The notes: generated from the letters alone by a model not told the origin. Shown: positions 25,166 through 34,991, counted from the first letter of the stretch. The stretch is 64,000 nt of DNA from Saprospiraceae bacterium (GCA_016715985.1 JADJXD010000001.1:62001-126000), one strand, 5' to 3'. Translations and numbers: made by a program.

Positions 25166-25783
25166 TTAGTTCAATATTTTAACTTCTATTCTGTTATTCA
25201 GGGCTTTTCCATCGGCTGTGTCATTCGTGCTGATTGGTTTTTCCTGACCAAATCCTGCAATACTAACTCTGGAAGAATCTACCTGATGCATTTTGACTAG
25301 TCGCAATTGTATATTTTTCACCCTTTCTTCTGACAAGTATTGATTCAAAGTAGCATCACCTGAGTTATCAGTATGTCCTTCAAAGGCAACACTCAAATCC
25401 GGATAAACTTTCAGAATTGCGGCCAATTGATCTGTTTCATTTTCTGTTTCTTTACTCAAATCCGCACTTCCCGTGGAGAAATTCACATTTTTGAATTTTA
25501 AGTCTGAAAAATTATTGAACCCTTCGCTTACATTTTTAAGAATTTGAGATGCCACGGAACCTTCTTCCAGAGATAATTGGTCAAGTGTTTGTTTCTCTGC
25601 CGGGTTAACATTGCTGAATTTCGCCATCATTGCTTCACGTATAACTTTAAGCGAATCCGTACTGGATGTTGAAGATGATTGAGTTTCACTATTTTGTTTA
25701 TTACCACAACCTACAGTAAAGAGAGTAAAAGCAGCTATTGTGAAAAAAGAAATAATAAAGTTTTGTAAAATATTTTTACGCAT
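25166..25783 (-). CDS. OmpA-family lipoprotein
   Basis: A 205-residue lipoprotein with lipobox LFTVGC (Cys at 26) and a Ser/Thr-rich linker. Residues about 100-205 are an OmpA C-terminal domain: FSTGSADLSKETENETDQLA, VAFEGHTDNSGDATLNQYLS and VSIAGFGQEKPISTN, with the conserved diaminopimelate-binding D and R positions (N-x-x-L-S-x-x-R; NNRIEVKI). It ties the outer membrane to peptidoglycan. A TATATTTG box (minus strand) is at 25867-25874. Confidence 0.9.
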   Translation of the reverse strand: MRKNILQNFIISFFTIAAFTLFTVGCGNKQNSETQSSSTSSTDSLKVIREAMMAKFSNVNPAEKQTLDQLSLEEGSVASQILKNVSEGFNNFSDLKFKNVNFSTGSADLSKETENETDQLAAILKVYPDLSVAFEGHTDNSGDATLNQYLSEERVKNIQLRLVKMHQVDSSRVSIAGFGQEKPISTNDTADGKALNNRIEVKILN

Positions 25784-25866
25784 AATTTTGGATTTATAAA
25801 GTGAAAAAATAATAAAGACCTTTTAATGAAAATTTGCAATTTCAAAAATTTCATTTAAAAGTGGCG

Positions 25867-25874
25867 CAAATATA
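25867..25874 (-). promoter_or_regulatory. -7 box for the OmpA-like lipoprotein gene
   Basis: CAAATATA on the plus strand reads TATATTTG on the minus strand, matching TAnnTTTG. Confidence 0.5.
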
Positions 25875-26049
25875 ATCAAAGCCATTTTTATTTACCAAAA
25901 ATGCCCTATAAATTTATATAACAATTACTTACGAAATGTTAATTCATTAATATTTACAACTTATATCTTTATTGTTGATTGAATGATAACTTCATATTTC
26001 AGTCAACTACGAAAAGTAGCAATTTTATAAATAAGAGTAAATTGAATTT

Positions 26050-26108
26050 TACTGCATTGATAATCAATCGTTTCCCTTTAGGTCCAGGGTAAAAAACGGT
26101 TGATTACC
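26050..26108. repeat. Near-palindromic dispersed repeat, copy 2
   Basis: It matches copy 1 at 17427-17483 over about 50 bases with few differences: ATTGATAATCAA, GTTTCCCTTT, AGGGTAAAAA and GTTGATTA in the same order. Both arms can fold into one long hairpin. Its first 16 bases (26050-26065) recur as an exact inverse at 29965-29980, beyond the helicase gene. Confidence 0.6.
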
Positions 26109-26319
26109 TTAAAATAAGTTTTTTTTCGGAGTGTACTCATTTATAAATCTTTAAAATTAAAGAATCAGGATATTAATGTTTATTCAGTACAGAAAATAAT
26201 TCAAAAGAAAGAAAATAATTACTATGCATATTTATAAATTATTAAATACCTTTGGCTAATACATTTTAGGTAGTGTATATAACAGATTTGACTTATTTTG
26301 TTTTAAAATATTTTTTGCG

Positions 26320-26390
26320 GCAAGGTCGTCCCTTCAGGGAATGAGCCCGCCTGCCTACGGAGTCGGGCAGGGGTTGCGGGAAGCATTATA
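26320..26390 (-). repeat. GC-rich dispersed repeat, copy in inverse orientation
   Basis: The reverse complement of this stretch aligns with 57757-57840: both share CCCTGCC, TCCG, CAGGCGGGCTC, and a GAAGG-GAC segment in the same order. The core CCTGCC...GGCAGG can form a hairpin. It is far richer in G+C than its surroundings. The rest of the 731-base gap 25784-26514 is AT-rich and has no gene. Confidence 0.5.
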
Positions 26391-26514
26391 CACTTCATTT
26401 AAATAGCTTTAAATTCTATAAAACTGTGCGATATATTATACACAATATTGATATAAATTAAAAATTGTGACTTGTATCAAGACTACTGATTACAATGATT
26501 TAAATTTCTGATTA

Positions 26515-29500
26515 ATGGATAAAAGAGAACAATACGATATATTCTGCGAAATCATTACCAAGCTGGAAAATCAGCAAGACCACCAACTTAAACCAAAAAT
26601 AAGGACCTATTTTGAGTTGTTCAATCTGATTTTGGAAGACAGCACTTTAGATGAAGGCATCATTTTTACGACATTGTTTTCAAGATTGGCATTTGCAGGC
26701 AGCAAATACAGACTAAATAAGAAATTACTTTTCTATTGTCATTTGTTCAGAAAATCAAATGAGACAAATAAATATCCGGAGGACACAGAACCATTATTAC
26801 TTAATTTAGGTCAATATGTAACTTCAGGTCTGTTAACTGCCATCTATCAACAAAAGAATCATTTAGTCTTTGAATTGTTAGACGATACAAAGGCTTATTT
26901 TAATTTTTCTAATGAAAAAATAATCGGCTTCAGACCTGTGATCGAAGCTTTGGTCATAGAAATTGATACAGAAAAAAAAGTAATTAAATATCTGGAAGAT
27001 TCAAATCCTACAGAAGAGAAAACTGCACTTTATGACATTCCGCATAAAAATGAACTCTTCACAAAAAACATTGAAAACATTCTCAATTATTTCCACCTTC
27101 CATTGCATATAAATTTTATCGATTGTGAAATAAAGGAAGATAATACTTTAATCCCGGCTGCCTGTATTATTCACCCGGACTATCTGGTGGACGTGACTGC
27201 GGTTGCAGATTGTTTTAAGGATAATGGCGGAGATCCGTACTTATATTTGCTATCCAAATTCAAATCATTGGATGTTTCAAAGTCATTGATGATTGGTAAT
27301 ATTGTCAATTTAATCCTTGACCAGTTAGTGGCTGACAGTACAATAGTTTTCGAAGATATTTTAAAAAAGATATTTGGAATCAATCCAATAGCATTGTGTC
27401 TCTTTTCGGATGAAGAAATTCAGGAAATGGTTGAAACACTTAAACTCCATTTTAATAATCTGAAACACACCATTACTCTTGAATTCCCCAAGCTCGGCAT
27501 TCAGAAAAAAGATATTTATCTGGAACCTTCCTTTTTTTCAAGAGATTACGGCGTTCAGGGCAGATTGGATTTATTGCATCATAATCCGGCTGAAAAACGT
27601 CATGATATTGTTGAACTCAAAAGCGGCATTCCATTTAAGGCAAATGTTTACGGTATCAGTCAAAGTCATTATGTTCAGACTTTATTATATGATTTGATGA
27701 TAAAATCTACCTTTTCTTTTAAATCAACACCTTCCAATTACATTTTATATTCGAAAGAAAAAGATAAATCATTAAAATTTGCTCCGGTTGTGAAAGCACA
27801 GCAATATGAAGCGATGAAAGTACGAAATCAGATCATTTTTATTGAACAATTGTTGCGACAGAATCATCTTGACGCCAGGTTGTCTCAATATCTCCAGCCA
27901 GTAAATTTTGAACGGTTAAGAGGATTTGCGGCTAAAGATCTACAGATATTTTATGACATTTATTCAACGTTGACATCACTTGAGAAAAAATATTTTGACC
28001 ATTATGTAAGCTTTATTGCCAATGAACAGGCACTTTCTAAAACAGGTGAACACGGAATAAATAAAGCCAATGGTCATGCAGCACTTTGGCTTGAAAGTAA
28101 AGCTGAAAAGGAAGAAAGATTTGCTATCATTGCTGGGTTAACTATAAAAGAAAATTGTTCTGAAAATATTGATCCACTCATTATTTTTAACAGAACCAAT
28201 GAATCCACCAATCTGACAGCTTTCCGAAACGGAGATATTGCCATTATTTATCCGGACAATGATGATCCCGCGTCTATACTTCACAACCAGATTTTTAAAT
28301 GTACCATCTTACGGATTTCTGAAGATGAAATTGAAATAAAATTGAGAAGCAGCCAGAATAATCAACAAATATTTATTCAGAATAACAAATGGATTTTGGA
28401 ATCTGATATGCTGGATTCTTCATTTAATGGGATGTATAAAGGACTTTTTGGTTTTGCAGGTTCCGAAAAAGAATACAGAGATCTTATTTTAGGTGTCAGA
28501 AGTCCTAAAAAAAATACTCATACGAAATCACTGACATACAGAGAAAATTTAAGTGAAGAACAAAACTCTATTCTCAGTAGAATGCTGAGTTCAAAAGATT
28601 ATTTCTTACTGTGGGGACCTCCCGGTACAGGAAAAACGAGTGTTATGCTCAAAGAATTGGTAAGACATCTTTATGAAAACAGCGGGGAGAGTCTGATGTT
28701 ACTGGCTTATACCAACAGAGCTGTTGATGAAATTTGCGATTCTATCACCAGTATATCCGCCGATTTTAAAAACAACTTTATCAGGATAGGTTCAAGACAT
28801 TCGACAGCAGAACAATATAAAGAAAACCTCCTGGATCAGATTATAAGCAACATGAAGACCCGAAAACAGGTTGCTGCAATGCTTTCAGAAAAACGTATTT
28901 TTGTTTCTACGGTTTCAAGTATTATTGGAAAGACAGAATTATTTCAATTGAAAAAATTCGATACGGTGATTATTGATGAAGCATCACAAATCCTGGAACC
29001 CATTTTGGTAGGATTACTTTCGCGATTTGAGCGATTTATTATGATTGGAGATCATAAACAACTTCCCGCGGTAGTGGTACAAAGTGATGAAGCATGTGCA
29101 GTTAAAGACGAAGAACTCCTGAATGCAGGGATTTTAAGTACAAAAATGTCACTTTTTGAAAGATTATATCAGCAATGTAATGTATCAGATTGGGATCATG
29201 CAACGGGAATTCTGTCACAGCAAGGAAGGATGCATCAGGATATTATGAATTTTCCGAATGAACAGTTTTATGGGGGAAAACTATTGCCACTGCCGAACTT
29301 AAAAAGATTGTATAGTACCAGAAATTGGGCAACAAATAATTCTCTTGAAAGCTTTTTATGTAAAGAAAGACAAATTTTTATTCCCACAAATGCCGATGAA
29401 GACTTAAACTGGAAAACAAATATATTTGAAGCAAAGATTGTTGCAAGACTTGTCCAGGTATTTTCAGATATCTGGAAAAACAATAAGCTCAATGCCGAAA

Positions 29501-29853
29501 CTGGAAATATTGGAATTATTACACCTTACAGAGCACAAATTGCTCTGATCAGATCTGAACTTAATAAAGTGAATAACCTTTTCGAATCCGTTATTACTAT
29601 TGATACAGTAGAAAGATATCAGGGAGGAGCAAGGGATATCATCATTTTATCGCTTTGTACCAATAAAATCAGTCAACTAAAATCATTGGTATCTTTATCA
29701 AATGATGGTATAGACAGAAAGTTGAATGTGGCACTTACCCGAGCAAAAGAACAGATTATAGTATTGGGAAATGAAGAAATACTTCAGGAAAACGCAGTGT
29801 ACAGCCAATTGATGGACAAATATTTTAACGCCCGTGATACAAATTTCAACTGA
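26515..29853 (+). CDS. Dna2-like nuclease-helicase
   Basis: The 1112-residue protein joins a PD-(D/E)XK nuclease (about 340-400, GRLDLL and DIVELKSG with E-x-K) to an SF1B helicase: Walker A GPPGTGKT (about 701), VIIDEASQILEP (about 820), GDHKQLPAVV, IGIITPYRAQ, ERYQGGARDIIILS and LNVALTRAKEQ. This order is that of Dna2, which cleaves 5' flaps and resects ends. The C-x-x-C-x5-C cluster that holds the Fe-S centre in Dna2, Cas4 and AddB is not seen after the nuclease domain. It stands alone with no partner genes. About 660 bases of repeat-containing DNA precede it. Confidence 0.85.
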   Translation: MDKREQYDIFCEIITKLENQQDHQLKPKIRTYFELFNLILEDSTLDEGIIFTTLFSRLAFAGSKYRLNKKLLFYCHLFRKSNETNKYPEDTEPLLLNLGQYVTSGLLTAIYQQKNHLVFELLDDTKAYFNFSNEKIIGFRPVIEALVIEIDTEKKVIKYLEDSNPTEEKTALYDIPHKNELFTKNIENILNYFHLPLHINFIDCEIKEDNTLIPAACIIHPDYLVDVTAVADCFKDNGGDPYLYLLSKFKSLDVSKSLMIGNIVNLILDQLVADSTIVFEDILKKIFGINPIALCLFSDEEIQEMVETLKLHFNNLKHTITLEFPKLGIQKKDIYLEPSFFSRDYGVQGRLDLLHHNPAEKRHDIVELKSGIPFKANVYGISQSHYVQTLLYDLMIKSTFSFKSTPSNYILYSKEKDKSLKFAPVVKAQQYEAMKVRNQIIFIEQLLRQNHLDARLSQYLQPVNFERLRGFAAKDLQIFYDIYSTLTSLEKKYFDHYVSFIANEQALSKTGEHGINKANGHAALWLESKAEKEERFAIIAGLTIKENCSENIDPLIIFNRTNESTNLTAFRNGDIAIIYPDNDDPASILHNQIFKCTILRISEDEIEIKLRSSQNNQQIFIQNNKWILESDMLDSSFNGMYKGLFGFAGSEKEYRDLILGVRSPKKNTHTKSLTYRENLSEEQNSILSRMLSSKDYFLLWGPPGTGKTSVMLKELVRHLYENSGESLMLLAYTNRAVDEICDSITSISADFKNNFIRIGSRHSTAEQYKENLLDQIISNMKTRKQVAAMLSEKRIFVSTVSSIIGKTELFQLKKFDTVIIDEASQILEPILVGLLSRFERFIMIGDHKQLPAVVVQSDEACAVKDEELLNAGILSTKMSLFERLYQQCNVSDWDHATGILSQQGRMHQDIMNFPNEQFYGGKLLPLPNLKRLYSTRNWATNNSLESFLCKERQIFIPTNADEDLNWKTNIFEAKIVARLVQVFSDIWKNNKLNAETGNIGIITPYRAQIALIRSELNKVNNLFESVITIDTVERYQGGARDIIILSLCTNKISQLKSLVSLSNDGIDRKLNVALTRAKEQIIVLGNEEILQENAVYSQLMDKYFNARDTNFN

Positions 29854-29964
29854 TTATAATTTCCGGGAATGTAAATCTAAGTGAATGAATATTGAGTCAT
29901 CACTTAAAACAAAGTATGAATGAGAAACAAAGGGTCTTTACCAATACATTAAAGTGAATCGTTG

Positions 29965-29980
29965 GATTATCAATGCAGTA
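29965..29980. repeat. Partial inverse copy of the near-palindromic repeat
   Basis: GATTATCAATGCAGTA is the exact reverse complement of 26050-26065. It lies 112 bases after the stop of the Dna2-like gene, so the gene is bracketed by an inverted 16-bp repeat about 3.9 kb apart. Confidence 0.5.
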
Positions 29981-30035
29981 GAAGTAATGATTTTTCTTTT
30001 ATTTTAAATAGGAACTTTTCAAATTGCACCCAATA

Positions 30036-30914
30036 TTAAAACCTGGGGCATCTTCTTCCTCCGCTAACATTTCTTGTATTCATCATAGCTGCCCTCATAT
30101 CAAACCTGTATGAAAGTGTGAAGGCATTAAAAATATACCAGTCATTATCTGATTGATTACCTCTGCCCATTCCCGTGACATCCTTCAGACTTCCTTCTTC
30201 ACCAAAATGATTGCCCTGATAAGACATCAGCATAGCCATGTATCCTTTATGATATCTTAATAATTCAAAATCCGGATACACGGAACTAACATCATCCAGA
30301 TAATCAGTGAAAGTAACTCTGGGGCTTATTTCAAATGATAAAGTCAGGTAATCATTCAAATCATATCGTAAGCCAAACCCAAATGGAATACTAATTTGTG
30401 TAAGTGCATAAGGTGCAGTACCACTTCCCGGTAAACCTTGCCCTTCAGTTGATAATGGCTGTAAATCCACCCAATACCCCCGGTATTTAGCCTGTGGATT
30501 AAATTTAAATAAAGCAACTCCAAAATTCACAAAAGGCTTGAGGCTGTATTTCCTGAAAAAAGGAATAATGTCCAACAACTCAACTTCATTAATAAGTGCA
30601 ATCTCCTGAATAGGTGATCTGAAATGCAGGTTTCTTTGTCTTCTCCAGCTATCTACTGAACTGGCATCAGTGCCATTAATATTGGTTGTGGAATATCTTA
30701 ATTTTAAAGAATAGTAATGATTAAAACTATAACCAAAATGCACACTTTTTAAAGTTCTGGCTCCTTCAAAGCTTAATCTGTTAGACAATGGTGAGATATC
30801 TCCCTGATAAGTGGTACCACCGATACTCAAACCAAAATCTATGTGTTGTGCATAGGTATAAGACAAGCAGGTTAAAATAAAAATAACTGTTGACAGGATT
30901 ATATTTTTTGTCAT
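30036..30914 (-). CDS. DUF6089-like outer-membrane barrel protein
   Basis: The 292-residue protein has a signal peptide ending SYTYAQ and then IDFGLSIGGTTYQGDISPLS, FGYSFNHYYSLKLRYSTT and FFRKYSLKPFVNFGVALFKF, the pattern of the family annotated DUF6089 (porin-like barrels of Bacteroidota). It has alternating strands and a long loop around residues 165-185. Function unknown. The C-terminus is GGRRCPRF. Confidence 0.75.
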   Translation of the reverse strand: MTKNIILSTVIFILTCLSYTYAQHIDFGLSIGGTTYQGDISPLSNRLSFEGARTLKSVHFGYSFNHYYSLKLRYSTTNINGTDASSVDSWRRQRNLHFRSPIQEIALINEVELLDIIPFFRKYSLKPFVNFGVALFKFNPQAKYRGYWVDLQPLSTEGQGLPGSGTAPYALTQISIPFGFGLRYDLNDYLTLSFEISPRVTFTDYLDDVSSVYPDFELLRYHKGYMAMLMSYQGNHFGEEGSLKDVTGMGRGNQSDNDWYIFNAFTLSYRFDMRAAMMNTRNVSGGRRCPRF

Positions 30915-31456
30915 ATTTCGGGATGTTTAATCTTGGGAATGAAAATATTTCTCAAATTTTGAAGGAAATTCAAGGTAGTAGTTTTGTAAATAGGTTGAAT
31001 GTTCTGTAAATGGATATGAATTCCACTGTGATTAATGGAGGAGACACATATAATATCAAAAAAAGAAGGTAACAAGTAGTTTTTGAACGGGTGGCAAAAA
31101 AACATTAAAACGCTGATAAAGACTTCAGGTGAAATCAATTTTCGTGTCTGAACATTATTTAGGACAAATGTTAAACACAGTAAGCCAACGACACTTTTCG
31201 TGCTTGGTTTTCTCATCAGGTCGGATCTATTTTATTCTCGACAGCAAATATATACTAAAATTTAATTGCCGGAGTCAGATGCGGCCAATAAACTAAAAAA
31301 AGGTAAAATATCTGACATAAATTTCTTAGTTCGCAATAGGGGTATCGCATGCCAACCAATAGATTCCTATATCTAGGGTAAGTAGAATATGCGATGAATT
31401 GAGAAAAGTTGCGTCTATTTTTTAAAAAAAATTAGCTATTCAAACAAAACACGGTT
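30915..31456. other. Intergenic region without a recognised gene
   Basis: These 542 bases separate the DUF6089-like gene from rimM. A 101-codon frame on the minus strand (30911-31216) has no domain or signal features and its tail overlaps the barrel gene's start; I do not accept it. No promoter box, tRNA or clear repeat is seen. Confidence 0.4.
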
Positions 31457-31972
31457 TTAAATTTCAGTCAAACCATCCGGTAGATTCATTCTCAACTCTT
31501 TTTGTTCTTCATCCATTTCAAGTATAAATTCATCCACTAAAGGAATAAGTTTTTGTCCTTTTTCTGTGTTTACAATGGCCATCAATTGTTGCGGATACTC
31601 TTCAATGGATTCAATTGTACCTAAAAAGATTCCGTTGTCCAATACTTTAAAGTCGATGACACTAAGCAAATTTGATTTTTCATTATGTTGAACTGAATTT
31701 ATCTGTTCTGATTTTAAATAAATTTCTTTCAGATTTAATTGTAATGCATCTTCGGGATTATCTACGTCCTCAAGCTTTATCAAAAGACTACTCTTATCCT
31801 TTACATCCTCAATAAAATAGGGTACAAAATTACCTGACTGACTTATAAATAAGTAATCCGCCTGAACAAGATCACTTATAAAATCTTCGTTGGGTTCCAA
31901 CTTGATATAACCGCTTGTTCCTGTGGGCTTTCTGATTTTTCCCACTAAAATAAATTCTGATTTAACTTTCAT
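31457..31972 (-). CDS. rimM: Ribosome maturation factor RimM
   Basis: At 171 residues it has the two RimM beta-barrel domains: FILVGKIRKPTGTSGYIKLE at the N-terminus (the usual G-K-I-x-K-x-H-G-x-x-G has Thr for His here) and the PRC-like C-terminal barrel with LLSVIDFKVLDNGIFLGTIE and KLIPLVDEFI. RimM helps fold the 3' domain of 16S rRNA in the 30S head. In many bacteria it sits in rpsP-rimM-trmD-rplS; here none of those genes is adjacent. It is 13 bases downstream of the lipoprotein gene. Confidence 0.9.
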   Translation of the reverse strand: MKVKSEFILVGKIRKPTGTSGYIKLEPNEDFISDLVQADYLFISQSGNFVPYFIEDVKDKSSLLIKLEDVDNPEDALQLNLKEIYLKSEQINSVQHNEKSNLLSVIDFKVLDNGIFLGTIESIEEYPQQLMAIVNTEKGQKLIPLVDEFILEMDEEQKELRMNLPDGLTEI

Positions 31973-31985
31973 TTTCGGGAACTCC

Positions 31986-32729
31986 TCAGTTATTTTCTAT
32001 TAATGTCAGTTTGTGAATAAAGCCTTTTTTTGCTTTTTGTTCCCATGGGAGATTTATTCCCGTTCCATCACCATCCAGAATCATCATTTCTTTTTCTACC
32101 AACCCTATTCCTTTGGCATATGTTTCATACACTTTCCGTCTGTCAATCACTGATCCGGAATCAACTAATCTTACTAAAGTTGTTTCCTGATTGGCGCCAT
32201 TTATGTTCTTCACCACATTTGTTTCTTCTATCTTATAATTCCAATTCCTATACATTTGGATAGGTTCGCCCGCAATATCAATCCTGATTTCTGTATCTAT
32301 AAATATATTTCCGTTCCAGACTTTAGATTTTGCTACCGGAAAAATCAATTTTACAAAAGTAAGGTTATCTTCATTTGTTATGATCCTTGTTTTTTCAGAA
32401 TATGCCGTCCAGGTATTCATTCTTGTCCATGAATCCTCGATTTCTCTTTTGAAATATCTTTCAATCTTATATCCACGTTTGCCTTCCTGATCTGTAAAAC
32501 TATCTCCCACTTCTTCTCTGATAAAGGAATGAAAAGTGTCTCTTCTGGTTCCTCCGCCGGTAAAAATAATACTGTCTGATGCGTAGATTCTGAATTTTCC
32601 GGTCTCCAAAGGAAAATATTCATATCCAAATAAGTTTTCGTCCAGTATCTCAGTTTTATCAGTACACGAAAAAAAGGAAACTGAAAAGATACAAAATAAA
32701 ATGGCAGATAATTTGTAATACATATTCAT
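31986..32729 (-). CDS. Hypothetical lipoprotein
   Basis: I start at the ATG at 32727-32729 because it gives a proper lipoprotein signal (MYYKLSAILFCIFSVSFFSC); the longer frame begins at 32819 with no signal. The mature part has EYFPLETGKFRIYASDSIIF, then beta strands with repeated hydroxyl residues, and ends FIHKLTLIENN. The FPLETGKFRIYASDS pattern is seen in several Bacteroidota lipoproteins of unknown role. It is probably co-transcribed with rimM. Confidence 0.65.
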   Translation of the reverse strand: MNMYYKLSAILFCIFSVSFFSCTDKTEILDENLFGYEYFPLETGKFRIYASDSIIFTGGGTRRDTFHSFIREEVGDSFTDQEGKRGYKIERYFKREIEDSWTRMNTWTAYSEKTRIITNEDNLTFVKLIFPVAKSKVWNGNIFIDTEIRIDIAGEPIQMYRNWNYKIEETNVVKNINGANQETTLVRLVDSGSVIDRRKVYETYAKGIGLVEKEMMILDGDGTGINLPWEQKAKKGFIHKLTLIENN

Positions 32730-32828
32730 AATATTTATTATTTGTTTAACGGAAATAATCCTGTTAAAAGTATCTTTGGAAATACAGGCATAAAAAAACC
32801 AGCAATAAACTGATTTCAAATCACAAAA

Positions 32829-33938
32829 TCAGGAGATTATTTTATTCGAACTACTTTGAATGATTCCTCCACCGATGATGTCATCCCCTTCATAAAATAC
32901 TGCTGATTGACCGGGTGCAATACCTCTGACATTTGCATAAAATTCAACCTGTACAGAATTCCCAACTTTCTGAAGTGACGACATTACTCCTTTATCATTA
33001 TATCTGACTTGTGTCACTGCTTCCATTCCATCTGATATTTCATCATATTTCATCATGTTAATCTGACCAACAGACATTCCGTTTCTGATTAATTCATCAA
33101 TTTCACCCAAAACAACCGTATTGGATTCAGGTCTTATATCTGTAACAAACATAGGTGTTTTGAATCCTCCACCCAAACCTTTACGTTGGCCAATGGTATA
33201 AAATGGATATCCTTCGTGTGTGCCCAGATGATCACCTTTTGCATTTATAAAAATCCCTCCATTCACTTTTTCTTCTAATCCGGGCACTCTCCTTTTCAGA
33301 AATCCTCTGTAATCGTTGTCCGGCACGAAGCATATCTCATAACTTTCAGGTTTTTTGGAAAGTTCTTCATATCCCCAATCAAATGCCATTTGCCTGATCT
33401 CCGGTTTGGAATAAGTCCCTAATGGGAAGGAGCTTCTTTGCAAGCATTCCTGACTTAAACCCCATAAGACATAAGACTGATCTTTCCTGTCATCTTTGCC
33501 TTTTGAAATAAACTTTCTGCCGTTTAATTCTTTGATGACTGCGTAATGACCTGTCGCTATAAATTCACAATCCATTGCATCAGCCCGCTTCAACAATGCA
33601 CTCCATTTGATGTGCGTATTACAGAGTACGCAGGGATTTGGGGTTCGACCTGCTATATATTCTTCTACAAAATTGTCAATAACATAGTCTCCAAATTCTT
33701 CTCTGATATCAACTATGAAATGATGAAAGCCCATATTAACGGCTACCTGACGGGCATCATTAATAGAATCTAATGAACAACATCCTGTTTCTTTTTTAGA
33801 TCCGCCTGCACTGGCATAATCCCATGTTTTCATAGTGATTCCAACTACCTCATAACCTTCTTCATGCAACATCATAGCAGCAACCGTACTGTCAATACCA
33901 CCACTCATCGCTACGAGTACCCTACCCTTTTTACTCAT
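32829..33938 (-). CDS. mnmA: tRNA-specific 2-thiouridylase MnmA
   Basis: At 369 residues it matches MnmA. The PP-loop ATPase motif is AMSGGIDSTVAAMML, the first catalytic Cys is in GRTPNPCVLCNTHIKW and the second in SYEICFVPDNDYRGFL. The C-terminal RNA-binding domain has FYTIGQRKGLGGG. MnmA makes s2U34 in the Glu, Gln and Lys tRNAs. A TATCTTTG box is just upstream of the ATG. It is one gene, 93 bases from purC. Confidence 0.95.
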   Translation of the reverse strand: MSKKGRVLVAMSGGIDSTVAAMMLHEEGYEVVGITMKTWDYASAGGSKKETGCCSLDSINDARQVAVNMGFHHFIVDIREEFGDYVIDNFVEEYIAGRTPNPCVLCNTHIKWSALLKRADAMDCEFIATGHYAVIKELNGRKFISKGKDDRKDQSYVLWGLSQECLQRSSFPLGTYSKPEIRQMAFDWGYEELSKKPESYEICFVPDNDYRGFLKRRVPGLEEKVNGGIFINAKGDHLGTHEGYPFYTIGQRKGLGGGFKTPMFVTDIRPESNTVVLGEIDELIRNGMSVGQINMMKYDEISDGMEAVTQVRYNDKGVMSSLQKVGNSVQVEFYANVRGIAPGQSAVFYEGDDIIGGGIIQSSSNKIIS

Positions 33939-33955
33939 GATTTCATATTATTGTA

Positions 33956-33963
33956 CAAAGATA
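33956..33963 (-). promoter_or_regulatory. -7 box for mnmA
   Basis: CAAAGATA on the plus strand reads TATCTTTG on the minus strand (TAnnTTTG), 18 bases before the mnmA start. Confidence 0.55.
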
Positions 33964-34031
33964 AAGCAAGTAACTGCTTACTATATGGAATAAACAAAAA
34001 ATTAACAGTTTTGAATTAAATCCGTTGTTAA

Positions 34032-34991
34032 TTAGAATTTATTATCCAGATAAGCTGATACGTTGTTATAAATTCTTTCCGGGATGTTATTTAAGTCTGA
34101 TTTTTCAAATGTCAGACCTGTCATAGTTTCGTATAGTTCTATATATCTTTTGCTTATTTCCCACACAAATTCATCAGGCATTTCAGGAATTACCTGATTT
34201 TCTTTTCCTTCAAAACCATTTTCCATCAACCATTCTCTGACAAATTCCTTAGATAATTGTCTTTGCGGAAGATCTGAATTTAATCTTTCTTCATAACCCT
34301 CTTTGTAGAAATATCTTGAACTGTCCGGTGTGTGAATTTCGTCAATTAAAAATATATTACTTCCCACTTTCCCAAACTCGTATTTGGTATCGACCAATAT
34401 CAACCCTCTTTGTTCAGCCATATCAGAACCTCTCTTATATAAGGCTCTGGTAAATCTTTCTAAAGTGTTCCACTCTTCTTTGGTAACAATACCATTGTCA
34501 AGAATTTCTTCACGAGTGATATCGGCATCGTGCCCTTCTTCAGCTTTCGTGGTGGGAGTAATAATAGGAACGATAAATTTTTCATTCATTTTCATCCCAT
34601 CCGGCATTCTTTCACCACACAGGACACGCTTCCCTTTCTGATATTCCCGCCATGCATGGCCTGTCAGATAGCCCCTGATGACCATTTCAATACGGATAGG
34701 TTCTGCGACATGGCCTATAGACACATTCGGGTCGGGAACATCCGTAAGCCAGTTAGGAACAATATCTTCTGTACTTCTTAAAAAATATGCCGCTGTCTGA
34801 TTTAATACCTGCCCTTTGTAAGGAATGGCTCTCGGAAGGATATGATCAAAAGCAGAAATTCTGTCTGTTGCCACCATAATAATCAAGTCATTTCCAACGT
34901 AGTACACATCTCTGACTTTGCCATGATAGAGTGCCTTTTGGTTATTAAACTTAAAATCTGTCTGCTTCAGGGTGGTCGATTCGATATTCAT
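34032..34991 (-). CDS. purC: SAICAR synthase PurC
   Basis: At 319 residues it is in the longer PurC class. Motifs are ALYHGKVRDVYYVGNDLIIM, ATDRISAFDHILPRAIPYKG, IEMVIRGYLTGHAWREYQKG, ILVDTKYEFGKVG and LIDEIHTPDSSRYF. PurC joins CAIR with aspartate in purine synthesis. It lies 30 bases downstream of a NUDIX-like gene, so the two are probably co-transcribed. purK and purE are more than 19 kb away. Confidence 0.95.
   Translation of the reverse strand: MNIESTTLKQTDFKFNNQKALYHGKVRDVYYVGNDLIIMVATDRISAFDHILPRAIPYKGQVLNQTAAYFLRSTEDIVPNWLTDVPDPNVSIGHVAEPIRIEMVIRGYLTGHAWREYQKGKRVLCGERMPDGMKMNEKFIVPIITPTTKAEEGHDADITREEILDNGIVTKEEWNTLERFTRALYKRGSDMAEQRGLILVDTKYEFGKVGSNIFLIDEIHTPDSSRYFYKEGYEERLNSDLPQRQLSKEFVREWLMENGFEGKENQVIPEMPDEFVWEISKRYIELYETMTGLTFEKSDLNNIPERIYNNVSAYLDNKF

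Noticed and set aside
30911..31216. 101-codon minus-strand frame upstream of the DUF6089-like gene
   Set aside because: It overlaps the barrel gene's start, has no recognisable motif, and has the composition of random AT-rich DNA.
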